Of a stretch of 64,000 bases of DNA, positions 23,672 to 35,289 are shown piece after piece (position 1 is the stretch's first letter; each line of letters starts with the position of its first letter). The stretch comes from Pseudocercospora fijiensis CIRAD86 (Eukaryota; Ascomycota; Dothideomycetes; Mycosphaerellales; Mycosphaerellaceae). A program made the position numbers and the translations under genes. The stretch spans positions 1,855,053-1,919,052 of the forward strand of contig NW_006921534.1 in NCBI RefSeq assembly GCF_000340215.1, read 5' to 3'. Under the pieces are notes generated by a model. It worked only from the letters and a program-made list of their open reading frames with translations, was not told where the DNA came from and searched no databases.

Positions 23672-25329
23672 ATCGCCTCTATCTCTATTAGAAGAGAAGG
23701 GAGTAGAGCAGGGATACGTAGGGTAGTTAGCTCCCGAAAGTATTAGCGCCGGCTATCCTCCGCTATCGAGGGTAGCGACATTAATATCCTACCCGCCTCG
23801 CGCGGGTTTATCCTCTTGCGATAGTCTGCTACTAAGGGGATAGCTAGCCTTCTCCTAGTTTATCCCTATCCTATAAAACAAAACTAGATCTAATGTATCT
23901 AATGTCCCCTAAAAAAGGCTAATCTGCCCCGTTGTCTAGTTTGTAGCCTCTACTACTCTTCCTCGGCGCTGCTAGACTCTTTACGCGCTTGTCGACGCTT
24001 CGAAAGCGAGGTTCTTTAGAGCTGGATAGGAATTCTAGCTTCTCTTCTTGTCGAAGTTGCTATCTGTATCGCGTTCCGAAAATTGCTATAGAATCTTAAG
24101 TAGGCTAACTGTTGCATGCGTGCCACTGTCGTAGAATGTGCCCTAAAACGCCTAGAACTCTACATTGCCGAGCACATATGTGTTTAGTTGTTCTAAGTGC
24201 CTTATAAGGGAAGTGTCTGTTTAGTGGTTCTAGTAAATCTCATCTATAGCGACGAAGCATACTAGGATAAGAGTTCGCCTCGCATTATATATTATTGTCT
24301 CTACCGTCTTATTGTTGTTTTTCATTATTAGAAACTCGTCAGTTTGTAGTTTATTCGCGACGTGATATCGTACGTCGGTCTATACCCGGCGATTACTCAA
24401 ACCCTCGAGCGCGGTACTAAGTGTCTTATTGTAGCTGTTAGTGAAGAGGACGTATTTACAAAGACCTAAGGGTGGGTGTGTATACTAGAACTCTGTATGC
24501 TCTTGATTAGTAGGCTAGTCTTCTAGGCGTCTATTAAACATTCTAAACTTGTCGGGAGCTCTAGCAAAGGTCTACTTATTGTGCTAATTATGCGTAAGAC
24601 TATGCTTCTCCGCCTACCCCCTACGCTCTCGGAGGTAGCGCCCGTTATAGAGAATTATCTCCAGATCGGCTTTTTCTAGATCGACAGCTATCGGATGCCC
24701 GTTCGACCTTTGCATGCAAGTACTACCTCTTGAATGCCTTCTATAATAGTCTAGCGCTCCGCTATACTTCCTAGGCAGTACGGGCAACCTAGGCCGTCCT
24801 CTGGTCGACCTCCGGGGCATAACCTATAGTTCGGGTAATTTAGAAGACCGGCCGGCTAATGTGCTATCAACCCTGCAAGGCCCTCGACGATCTGCTCGGG
24901 TCTTCGTATTCGAGATCTTCGCGCGTATCGATCTTGTCCCTCTATTTCTAGATAATCCTAGGCCTATAGCAAATAACTAGCTGTAATTACCTAGAGCTGC
25001 GAGATTCTAGGCTAGTAGGCAGGCTTGGATGCCTAGAGTGGCACCTTAAATCGCGGATCCGTAAGGTTATTTATCCTGTAGCCTAAAAAGTCGGCTATTA
25101 GCTAGAGGTACTTTTTATCCGCGTAGGTGAGTTTATCCTTCGATTGGTTAGCGAAACTCGCGTAAAAGCTATTATCCTCTATATCCTAGGCGCGGCTACA
25201 AAATTAATTAGGCTACGCTTTAATGTCGAGCGGCCTCCTATATCGACGTTGCCTCTATAATTAAGTTTTCCGCGTGATGTTCTTTCTTGTTTTAGAGCGG
25301 GCAGTGAGACGTGTCGGGTATCGTTCTCG

Positions 25330-25870
25330 CTGATTAAAGTCTAATCAAACTCTATATCCATTCTATACTCTTCTAAAGCTCTAGGCTCTTGTCCTGCATT
25401 GCCAAATTCGTTAATTAAAGGCTGATTAACGTCTATGTCCGATATATGCTCTTCTGAAACTCTAGGCTCTTATTCCGTATTACCTAGTTCGCTAATGAAA
25501 GTCTGATTAACCTCTATATCCATTCCGTGCTCTTCTAAAAGTCTAGGCTCCTGTTCCGCATTGCCTAGTTCGCTAATCAAAGTCTGATCAAACTCTATAT
25601 CCGATACATGCTGTTCTGAAACTCTAGGCTGTTGCGCTATATAGCCCGGTTCGTTAATGAAAGTCTAATTAACCTCTATATCCATTCCGTGCTCTTCTGA
25701 AACTCTAGGCTCCTGTTCCGCATTGCCTAGTTCGCTAATCAAAGTCTGATTAAACTCTATATTCGATACATGCTGTTCTAAAACTCTAGGCTGTTGCGCT
25801 GTATAGCCCGGTTCGTTGATTAAAGCCTAATCAACCTCTATATCTATTGTATACTCTTCGAAAACTAGAG
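25330..25870 (-). repeat. 81-bp in-frame repeat encoding a 27-aa unit (copy 2)
   Basis: About 6.7 units, the same unit as at 11700-12140, inside the helicase gene of copy 2. Some units carry variants such as a CTGTTCTGAAACTCTAGGCT start. The larger unit number compared with copy 1 shows expansion or contraction after duplication. Confidence 0.85.
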
Positions 25871-27240
25871 ATTCTTCTCTTCTAGTATGCGGCTACCGAG
25901 CTACACCCTCGGTAAGGTGTAACGGAACAAAGGCCGGTATATAGCCTTATACTTCTTAGATAGCCAAATCAGCTTGTCTCCGGACTTGCGCTTGCGACTA
26001 ATCGTAACCTTCGATGCTTAAGGCGCGGGAGCGCTAGTTACGATTTTCTAACTTCTACTCGTAACCTCTGTCTCGGATCTCATTGCCGACTTATTCTAGC
26101 CTAGAGCGTCACCGTTCTATAGATGGAGATTGGTAGATTATAGTAGAGGTAAGACACTGCGGACTAAAGGTCTTCGTTATCTAAGATTGTAGATAACCTG
26201 CTATCGCGAGGGTCGTACTAGATCAATATATTAGTCTAGGCATAGAACGCAATTCTCCTTAAACCCTTAGTCTTAAGTTTAGTAAGGTCTAAGGCTATAG
26301 CGCCTTTGAAACTAGCTCCTAGAGGCAACAGTATTGCGAGGCTAATCGTAAAGGATATTTAGAGCATTACGGGAAACATCAAGTCCTATTTGCTCTTTCG
26401 TACGCTCCGTAGGCTAAGAATTAGCGAACACTTTAATAGATATATATTCGTTGAAATAGCGGCGATAAGGGAATGTTGATTCTTGCTCGTCGCCATCCTC
26501 TTTATCCTTGTTATTATCTATACTGGATGATGCTAGCGGAAAAGCATACCGCTCGCGCGATCGAGGATAAATAGGAATCTCTAGACGGTCGGGCAATTAG
26601 CGCTATCTCAGACTATGCCTATCTCTACCGTAGTAGGATATACGAGGCTCCCGTCTATCGTTATCGAGCGCACCCCGTAGCAGTGAATTCGTAAACTGTA
26701 TAGGGATCTTAGCTGTACTATAGTCGCGGAGAGGTGACCTCGCCCTAGTTCCCGTATCCGCGCGAAGTGATAATATTTCTTAAAAAGGGAGGCTGCTAGC
26801 CTTTGCCGCCTACAATATAGAATCGCAGGATCCCCGATTGTAAGATCTAGATAGCGGGGAGTGAAGCGTCTAAAGTAACGGTAGAACTTGAGGAGAATTT
26901 GCGGGAGTCGACGACCCCTTTCTAATTTCTGCGAGTCGCTGTCTAGTTCTAGGAGTGCTTAGTTTGTAACTACAAGTACGGAATAAACCTGTGAATTATC
27001 TTGACGTAGGCTGCTTCTTCGAATTCACTATAGTGCCGTATAATAGGCTCTACTACATAGTAGACTTATCCCGTAACACACGCCGCGACCTAGTCTCAAA
27101 TTCCACTTAATAGCTGCTTTGCTACCGGAGCCTTCTCTACATCGTATACTCCTCTTATTCGGCTTTCCTCGGCGCAAACCCTATAGATCTCTTGCCGTAT
27201 GCGTTTGTTGTCTAGGAGGAAGGTATTGAAGGTAGTTTCG

Positions 27241-27404
27241 TAGGTTGCGGCCTAGAGTATTGTCTCTTTTAACCTGTAAGAGCCTAAGTAGGCGGAGAAG
27301 CTTGGGCGCCGAGCATCTCCGAAAAGTATATACGAATCGTGCGGGGCTATTTGCCTGCATGTTAGTACACTACCGAAAGTGAGGCCTGCTTAATACGTAG
27401 TGGA
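27241..27404. other. Unmutated unique segment, left of MULE B
   Basis: Similarity to module copy 1 stops near 27240. This stretch has ordinary CpA/TpG content, unlike the sequence on both sides. It lies in the divergent intergenic region where copy 1 has different sequence, so it had no partner for RIP. No gene is seen. Confidence 0.5.
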
Positions 27405-30400
27405 TGTCTAAGGAGTTTAGCTTGCAGTAGTTTGACAGGGTTGTAGTCGATTGCTTATATTTACGGATTTACTCGGTAGTAGTAGAGTCGATTATAGGAT
27501 CGAGATATAGCTAGTTTTACTAGCTAAATCGGGCATACCGTAGATCTAGCGGTCGCCGATATTATATCGTAGTATATCGATAAAAATTTAGCTATATAGG
27601 CATATATAAGGTGTTATTAAAGGCATATAAGTAGGCTAATTTCTACGCTCTTCTAACCTTTATTATTACGCTCTTATAATAGCTTATCTTATCCCTAGTT
27701 TCTTCGATATTTCTATACGCTCTTAGCTCTTTAATCTACCTAAAGAAGGGGTATTCTTTAATGCCGACGAGTAGTAGAAGATCTACGTATTTGCGTCTAA
27801 TTTTTAGAAAGAATATAAGCAGCCTCGGTATAGAGATAGACTCGCTTAGCGGACGATTTGCTATTATCGTTATTAGCGTAACAAGGCTCGTTAGTATAAG
27901 GTGCCGGATAGTATTTAGAAGGTCGAATACTATAAGGAAGCGTATAACGCTTCTTATATAGTAATTGCTATATATTGCTATAGAAAGGACGCCGAGCTAT
28001 ATAGATACAAGATCGCCGGTTCTTTAGCTAATCTAGGTGCTACTAGTAATAACCTATACTGCTATTCGATAGATTATATAGTAAGCCGTAGTTGCTATAA
28101 AGAGCGAGGTTAGAAGCTAACGGTTAGTAGGACGTAAGAAGTGCGAGTAATAGCTATAAGGTCGTTCTTAAGCACTTAATAGAGCAGTATAACTATAATA
28201 CTAGCTATATATAGCATTAGGTAAAGGAAGGACCTAATGCTAACCGCTTTGCTATTATTAGAGCCTATCGTATAAAGCAAGGTATTATAAAGTAGTCGAA
28301 GGCAGGTAAGAAGAATGCGAAGAAAGTAACTCTCGCTAAGAAGGGGAACGTAGACCTCTAACTCGACAACCTAAACAAGCACCTAGCGCCCCTTACTAAC
28401 CCTACGTATAGCGCTTATATATATTATAAGGCTATCTCGGTCGTAATTAAAGGGCGTATCTATAAGGGGATTATATAGCAGGCGGATTAGCAACGAGAGT
28501 TGTTAAATAGTAGACTTAGTAGTAATATAAGTCGCTTACGTAACTAGGCTTTAGAGGCTTTAGATAAAGCCTAAGGAACCGTAAAGTAACAGCTAATCCG
28601 GGATTAGTTATTTCTCTTCGACGTAACGTATAAAACGACTAATACCGACTAGTATCTGTTTATAGTGTACGTATGTAATAGATTTGAGTCCTAGTTACTA
28701 GTAGGATATATATTACTATAGTTATAGCGAGCGAGGTTATAGTAAGCTGCTTTCCGAGTCCTAAAGTAGTAGTGTCTAAATTAGAAGCCTAAATTAGCTA
28801 TAACTAACGACTTGGTATAAGAATAGTCTACTATTTGCCTATCCTTCGACAAAGAGGAGATACGATTATATCTCTATTAAAGACACGCTAAAGAGACCTT
28901 CCTTCGACACTTCCCCGAATTTCGATATCCTCTAGTTTAGAGACGCTTTAAACACGCTATTTACTACGCTAGAAGTAAGGCAGAAGTTAAGAAAGATATT
29001 ACTACAATAGAGGCTAAATTACGGCTTCTTAATAAGCTAGCAGAGGCTTAGTATTTACGTAAGAACTAGGGGTCTAAGAAGTTATAGAAATAGGCTATAT
29101 AGGCTCGATTAAACAATCTAGTCCTTATGCAAATTCGCACTACGTCGCTACTAGAAGGATACTATAATGCTATTAAGTACGATAATAAAAAGAAGCTCGT
29201 CTAGTATTCGATATATAGCACTATTACTAAGTTATTAACAATCGACGCTCGATAACTATATAAAGCCGACCTTTAGTACTATAGACTTAGCAAGCGTATA
29301 TAATATTAGAAGGTTAAAGAATTGGCGTATTTCGAGCATTTAATACCCTCTACTATATAGGACTTCGTTAGGAGACAACTCGCTATTGCGGAAGAATATA
29401 AGGCGAAGGCATTACTACTATACGAAGGCCTTATATTATATCGTAACGGACAACCTCCTTACTACAATTGCCTACTATAGTTTTAGTAGTACCTACCCTA
29501 CTACTATATCCTACGATACTACCTGTTTATAACGCCGCTAAACCTATAATAATAGCAAATTTATATTAGCTTCTATAGCGGCTTTAATAGTATAGAAATT
29601 AGTTAGTACTAGCGGTAGCGAGACAGTACTATCCTCTTCCTCGAGGGCTTTAAAGATACTTAAGCTACTAGCGACCCCTACTTTCGTAACCTTCGCGCTT
29701 ACTTTAACGAGGTATAGAAGGCCTCTTATAGCACTTCTATACTATCCGTAACGATAAGACTATCTACGATAGTACGCTAAAGGATAGATTTGTAAGAGGC
29801 TTCTTACGGCGAGTTAAAGATACGCTTACTTAGTTAGCTAACTTTATACTAGACGACTTCCTTCGAGAAGATACGCCTAAGGTTTAATTAACTAGTAACC
29901 GATAGCGATAGTAGAGATAACAACCTCTACTAGTACCTATTACTCTAACGCGCCCTCGCTATCTAACGCTTCCGCTACTACTACTACTACCGCTAGTAGC
30001 AACTAAATATAGGCCTCGACCGTTTAATTTTCTATAGCTTAATAAGACGCTCTTATTACTAACGCGCCCTTATATTATCGACCTTCTTACGCCGAGTCCG
30101 CTATCCTTCTAACTCTTACCTTTACCTTCTAAGCCGCTGCCGCCGCCGCTACTATAGTAGCCGCGCGAGTCGCTATTATCTATATAGTCGGCTTAGCCGC
30201 TCGATTTAGATACTATCGAGGAAATAGCGGAGGTTCTAGACCTTACTTCGCTAGTAAGAGAGGCTTCGCTATTAAAAGAAGACGTAGAAGTAGTAGAAGA
30301 CTTCTTTTAGTTAAATAACGATAATGCTATACGAGAAGTAGTAGGCAAGAGGTAGACTTCTAATAATAAATACAATAGTAACAAGCGTAAGAGATTAGCG

Positions 30401-30635
30401 GCGAGAATGCTACCTACTATTAAGAGGCTAAAGAAGTAGAAGAGATAGCGATAATAACACCTTAGAAGCCGCTATACTAGCCTAATTAGGCAAACCGAGC
30501 TATATAAAATATCTGTTACATTTCGGAAGTTTAGTGGGTCCCATTATACGCCTAATAATCGGGACATTTCTTAGCCGGAATAGTGAGACAGTCCCGCAGA
30601 AACCCAAAGAAGTGGTACGCTAAAAACCTTGGACA
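27405..30635 (+). mobile_element. MULE-like DNA transposon B (degenerate TIRs)
   Basis: Left end TGTCTAAGGAGTTTAGCTTG pairs with the reverse complement of the right end, TGTCCAAGGTTTTTAGCGTA. It is the second copy of the family at 20414-23671 and sits in the divergent intergenic region of module copy 2. The last ~120 bp (30516-30635) are not RIP-mutated and differ from copy A. No target duplication was confirmed. Confidence 0.62.
27700..29890 (+). pseudogene. MULE-like transposase relic of element B
   Basis: The order of blocks is as in element A: RTICYYRYQRNKARQYK near 27850, NLGATSNNLYCYSIDYIV near 28035-28090, RHAKETFLRHFPEFRYPL near 28880-28930, LEGYYNAIKYDNKK near 29155-29190, and YNCLLQFQQYLPYYYILRYY near 29465-29520, where the Tyr run replaces expected Cys/His zinc ligands. 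In-frame TAG and TAA codons are frequent. Same caution as for element A. Confidence 0.5.
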
Positions 30636-30760
30636 TACAACAGTAGCTGGCCTGCTTGGCAACATCCGAACGCGACTGCCAACCTTGAATTACGAACGTA
30701 CCGAGTAAGCGACGGGGGCATCAATCTTGACCATACCCCGACCGAACACCTGCTCGCGGC
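30636..30760. other. Unmutated unique segment, right of MULE B
   Basis: A short stretch with normal CpA/TpG content between MULE B and the point where similarity to copy 1 resumes (CTGCCCTCCTGACTTCCACT near 30776). Copy 1 has different DNA at this place. No gene is seen. Confidence 0.45.
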
Positions 30761-31019
30761 TAGACTCACTATAGCTGCCCTCCTGACTTCCACTAAAACA
30801 CCGACACTACTAGCGCCTAGCTACTAAGAGAGACAGAAGCAACGCAATAAGAGGGAGAAAAAGCACGTAAAAGAACACCGCAATAAGCTGCAGCAAGCGT
30901 ACAAAGACGGTATGTAAGGTTCGAAGAAGTGATGACCTACCTAATTGAATATCTAGCTAACTTTAGTTACAGCTTAATTGGACATTATCCGAAGCGACCC
31001 CAAAAACTGTTGCTCTCTG

Positions 31020-31410
31020 CCGTGACGACCGATACGGCCCTCGACGATGATTAGACCTTAATTGAACACCTAGCACTACATCTACTAAGCCTTACTCCTC
31101 GCCGACACGACCGACGCGGGCCTCAACTTTAATCAGACCTTAATTGAGCATCTAGTACTGCATCTACTAAGCCTTACTCCTCGCCGATACGACCGACGCG
31201 GGCCTTAACTTTAATCAGACCTTAATTGAGCATCTGCCTCTACATCTACTAAGCCTTACTCCTCGCTAAGATAACCGACGCGGGCCTTAACTTTAATTAG
31301 ACCTTAATTAAGCATCTACCTCTATATCTACTAAGCCTTACTCCTCGCCGATACGACCGACGCGGGCCTTAACTTTAATTAGACCTTAATTAGACATCTG
31401 GTTCTATATC
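31020..31410 (+). repeat. 82-bp minisatellite, about 5 units (module copy 2)
   Basis: Same unit as 14353-14680 (CGACCGACGCGGGCCTTAAC followed by an AGACCTTAATT block), upstream of the plus-strand gene of copy 2. One more unit than copy 1. Confidence 0.85.
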
Positions 31411-33521
31411 CGCCTACGTATTATACAAGATGTCGAGGGTCCTACATTTTAGGGGCTCTACTGCCCTATGCCGTACCGGTATAGTTATATAGGATGTAGA
31501 AGGAGAAGAAGAGTGTCTTACGTTGTCGGAAGCGGTACTAGCAAGATAGTTATATACGGACATCCGACGCTATCCGGAGTGTTTGTAGTTTCGCGGTGCT
31601 AGGAAGTATTAGAATATTGTCTTACCGATGTCGAAAGCGATTAGGGTGAAGAACTCTACTCTTAAGCCGATAACAATTACTAAATTAACTAAAAACCTCG
31701 GAGTTTTGCTAGTAAGTAATAGGCACATCGCACTAGCAAATGATAGTATAACGCAGTAGAGAGATTAGTATCGGCGAGTTCTTAATAAGAACAGAGGGCT
31801 ACCGCAGATTATGGAAGAATTAGAGACGACCGAACGCGGAGGTAGTAAAGATAAACTTAATAGAAGCGACGACGAAGAGATTGAGGAGGACAAGGAGGAT
31901 AACGAGACTAGACGGCATTAAGGTAGTAAAGATGAAATTCCTACTACCGACGACGATAACGACGATAACAACGATACACACGCCCGCGAAGAACGTCACC
32001 CTAGGCGTGCTATAGACGCTCGCCGCCGCGTAATAGAGTTAGAAGATCTGTTAGATAGCAATAGGACGCGAGGCACTCGAGCTACTATAGAGAGTCGCCT
32101 AACCCCTCTAAACACTCTACGTCCGCCTATACCAACCCTTTACAAGTCTATAACTGCGCGACGCTAGCAGATTACCGACCGAGAAGAAGATCTTATACAT
32201 ATACACATCCCGGAAGACTATACACATATATTAGACGATAATTTCTTTCGCGATGCAAGCAAGCGGAAGAGAAAATTACCTAAACACAGCGCTCTGCTAT
32301 TAGTCCTAAAGCTAGATGATCGCAGAGGCAATATCGGCGGTAAGCGGAAGGCAGGATTACCTAAACATAGCGCTCTGCTATCAAACCGAAAGCTAGATAA
32401 TCGCGGAGGCAATATCGACGGTAAGCGGAAGGCACAATCACCTAAACACAACGCTCCGCTATCAAACCGAAAGCTAGATAATCGCGGAGGCAATGTTAGC
32501 GGCAAGCGGAAGAGGGAATCATCCGAATATAGCGCTCCGCTACTAAAGCGAAAGGTGGATGATCGCGGGGGCAATGTCGGCGGCTAGCCGAAGACTATAT
32601 AGGTAAAGATTACGGGAAAGGTAAGTACTTTACACTATTAGTTATAGGACAATACTTACAAAAAAAAAACAGGCGTCGTCGCTCTCGCAGCCTTCTAATA
32701 ACGACGAGGCGAAAATGACATATAGTAAGTTAATCAAGTCTCGTATAGGGCCAGCTTAACAGAGAGTGCTCCTTAAAAACATCTAGAACACGATTACGGG
32801 CGGAGAAGATAGCAAAATGCATGTTAATATCGCCGGATTCGAGTCGAGGGAATTAGACATAGCCGCATTAATAGACCCACAGACTTCAGACTTCGAGTTT
32901 ACATATAGCCTAGTAACACTAGTCTACGCATAGGCGGAAGCATATCAGCCCGAACGATACTACAAACTCTTCTAGGCGGACGAGACTGTTTAGGAAGAAG
33001 ATAATAATTCACACGTCGACTAAGATAAGAATATCGAGCAGGTTTTAGATAAGGGTTCGTCCGATGATTATGTCTAGGAGTCCTCTTACGAGGAAGATGA
33101 GGACCGGGAGATCGACTAGGACGAGGATCAATCTTGCCGAGAGTAATACCTATGCCCGGCATATACCGCGTCAATTAGCTCACCGTGCTACAAACTTCAG
33201 CCACGCCGTAATCCCTATTAGACGAGGCGCCCTTATTGGAGTTCGATTCTATGTAGGCGAGACGCCACTACTAGAGATTGGTTCTATATACGACGTAATA
33301 CATAGAACTTGTTTATACTTTGATTCTACGCGTAACGCCTTATCATACTTTGATTCTACGCGTAACGCCTCATCATATTTTGATTTTACGCGTAACGCTC
33401 GCGTTAGACATTGATTTAGACTTGGCGCTCTTATCGGAGTTTGATTCTACACGTAACGCTACTACTAGAACTTGATTCTGCACGTGACGTGTGATTACAC
33501 TTTGATTCTGTATGTAACGCC

Positions 33522-33529
33522 CTCATTAT
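33522..33529. repeat. 8-bp target-site duplication, left (CTCATTAT)
   Basis: CTCATTAT directly precedes the left TIR at 33530 and is repeated exactly at 49141-49148 after the right TIR. The matching region of module copy 1 (about 17316-17345) has a single, uninterrupted stretch, an empty-site control. Confidence 0.93.
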
Positions 33530-34190
33530 CAGAGATGTAAAAACCTTAGTAAACTAGTAAATAGTAATTACTATAGTAATAGTAAAATTACTATAGTAAT
33601 TACTATTACTATAACTATTACTATTACTAGGGACCTTCGAGAAATAGTAATAGTAATAGTAATAGTAAAATAGTAATTACTATTCTACTATTATAGTAGT
33701 TTTTCTACCTATTCTAAGCTATAGAATTACTTAATAAGTATAATATACTATAATATACTATAATATAATTAAGGATAGTCTAATATTAAGAGTAGAAATA
33801 TCTATTACTATAGTATATATATAATAGTATAGTAGCGGCTTCTACTAGTCGCTATAGTCGATAATATATATATAATAGTATAGTAGCCGCTAATATTAGC
33901 CGCTATAGTTGCTATTATCTAGTAAGGGTAGGTATACTTATATAGACAGTCTTTCTAATAGCTAGATAGAGCCGTTATCTATTTCACACTACATAATCGT
34001 TACAATTCTATTATATTATAGCCGTATACTTAATTCATGTTTTCTATATTTATACTAGCTATAGGATTACTTATATAGTACTCTAGACTATATAGATATT
34101 TATAGTATAATATAGGTATAAAAGATTAATAGTATCTACCTAAATAAAGAAACTACTATATTAAAAATAATATAATACCGGTATTCTTAT

Positions 34191-34469
34191 TATTAGCTAG
34201 TAACCGGCCCTACACCTATAGGCTAGTTTTAAGCCTATATAAGAGGCCTCCTTCTATAGAGTAGATAGATTATTAACCTCGTATAGTATATTGTTTATGT
34301 TACACTTCTATAATGCCTATATTGCAGGGCTCTAGTTATTAGCCTAAGCGACAGTCTCGTTATCCTATCTTGCTAAACATAGCTGCCCGTATTGCTATAG
34401 GTTATGTTACCCTCGGTAGCCTATACTATTACTACTAGTAGTAGTAGTAGTATTAGTTTCCGTCCTTTA
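34191..34469 (+). repeat. 5' LTR (279 bp) of the nested retrotransposon
   Basis: Starts TATTAGCTAGTAACCGGCCC and ends TTCCGTCCTTTA; TA at each end is what RIP makes of TG...CA. It is the same length as the 3' LTR (46434-46712) and differs from it almost only by transitions (for example TAGTATATTG against TAGTACATTG). The flanking TTAT (34187-34190) is repeated at 46713-46716. Confidence 0.9.
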
Positions 34470-35289
34470 TTAGAGCCGAAGGTAGGGCTATCTCTTTATA
34501 TCTAACAGGTTCGGGTGTATTAAAGGTAGTCTCTAGGCACGAATAGCTATAACCGAAGCGAGGGCACGATAAGAGCCTACGATACGGACGATACCGAAGT
34601 ATCTTAAGGGGCTGTTACGACAAGTAGAGAAACCTCTTAACGAGGGCATCGCTTTAACCCCGAAAAGCTACAAACCCTTAGGACTATTACAGCTTAGGGC
34701 CTAGTTTATAACTATAGCTAGCTTCTAAGGACTCGGCTCCGGGTCGAAGACCTATTTAGTACCGCTTGCTCGAGATAAGCTACCGCCTAGCCTAAAAGGG
34801 AGATAGATTAATTACCTATCGACCTTAGCGGGCCCGCTAAGACTATCTATACGATAGCAATTTCTAGATTATAGGTCGGATGCCTAGATAGTTTCCCTAT
34901 TAACCGGGTAGATTGTTTTAGGATTCGCTACCTCGTTCGGATAGTACTTAGCCTTCTACTAGAAAAAGAAGGTCCCCGCCCCCTCCCCCCTCTCCGCCTA
35001 GCTAAAAGAGGTAACGATAGTTAGTAAAGCGGCTAGTTTCTAAGATCTAGGTATAAATAGAGATTGTAGTTCCTTCCTCCGAGCGGCTTTTGTCTAAGTT
35101 TGCTAAATTAAAGCTCCTAAGGGTGTCTAGGCGACCCCTAGGAGGCTAAATCCGAATACTACTCCGGGGATAACATTAAAAGAAAATAGCCTAGTATACT
35201 ATTTTCTCGTATAGCAACATCGAAACAAACGAGACAAAATATACTAAAACACTTTCCTATAGCATTTTATTTCAACCCCTTTATAATAA
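34470..35289. other. Leader region after the 5' LTR; no gene seen
   Basis: Non-coding-looking RIP-mutated DNA between the 5' LTR and the gag-pol relic. It includes TCCGAATACTACTCCGGGG at about 35149-35167, whose TCCGAATACTAC is the inverse of the TAGTATTCGGAAG start of the LTR-like segment at 42604; this may be the right end of the 5' LTR of gypsy B followed by its primer site. Confidence 0.4.

Larger units (their letters stand above)
19620..27240 (-). pseudogene. SF2/SNF2-like helicase gene, module copy 2, split by MULE A and lacking Walker A
   Basis: Collinear with 9052-13700. C-terminal motifs V-VI lie at about 19790-19960, then the MULE-like insertion (20414-23671) and poly-T segment interrupt, and the rest continues at 23690-27235. 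Relative to copy 1 it lacks about 104 bp at the junction near 24951-24955, which removes the Walker A-like segment and shifts the frame; it also lacks the counterpart of about 9690-9845. The SGTF motif survives near 24130. Damage is therefore structural as well as RIP-type. Confidence 0.68.

Noticed and set aside
32218..32574. 118-codon minus-strand frame with Pro/Leu repeats
   Set aside because: It is the antisense of the in-frame KRK repeats of the plus-strand module gene; the plus strand is continuous with the rest of that gene.
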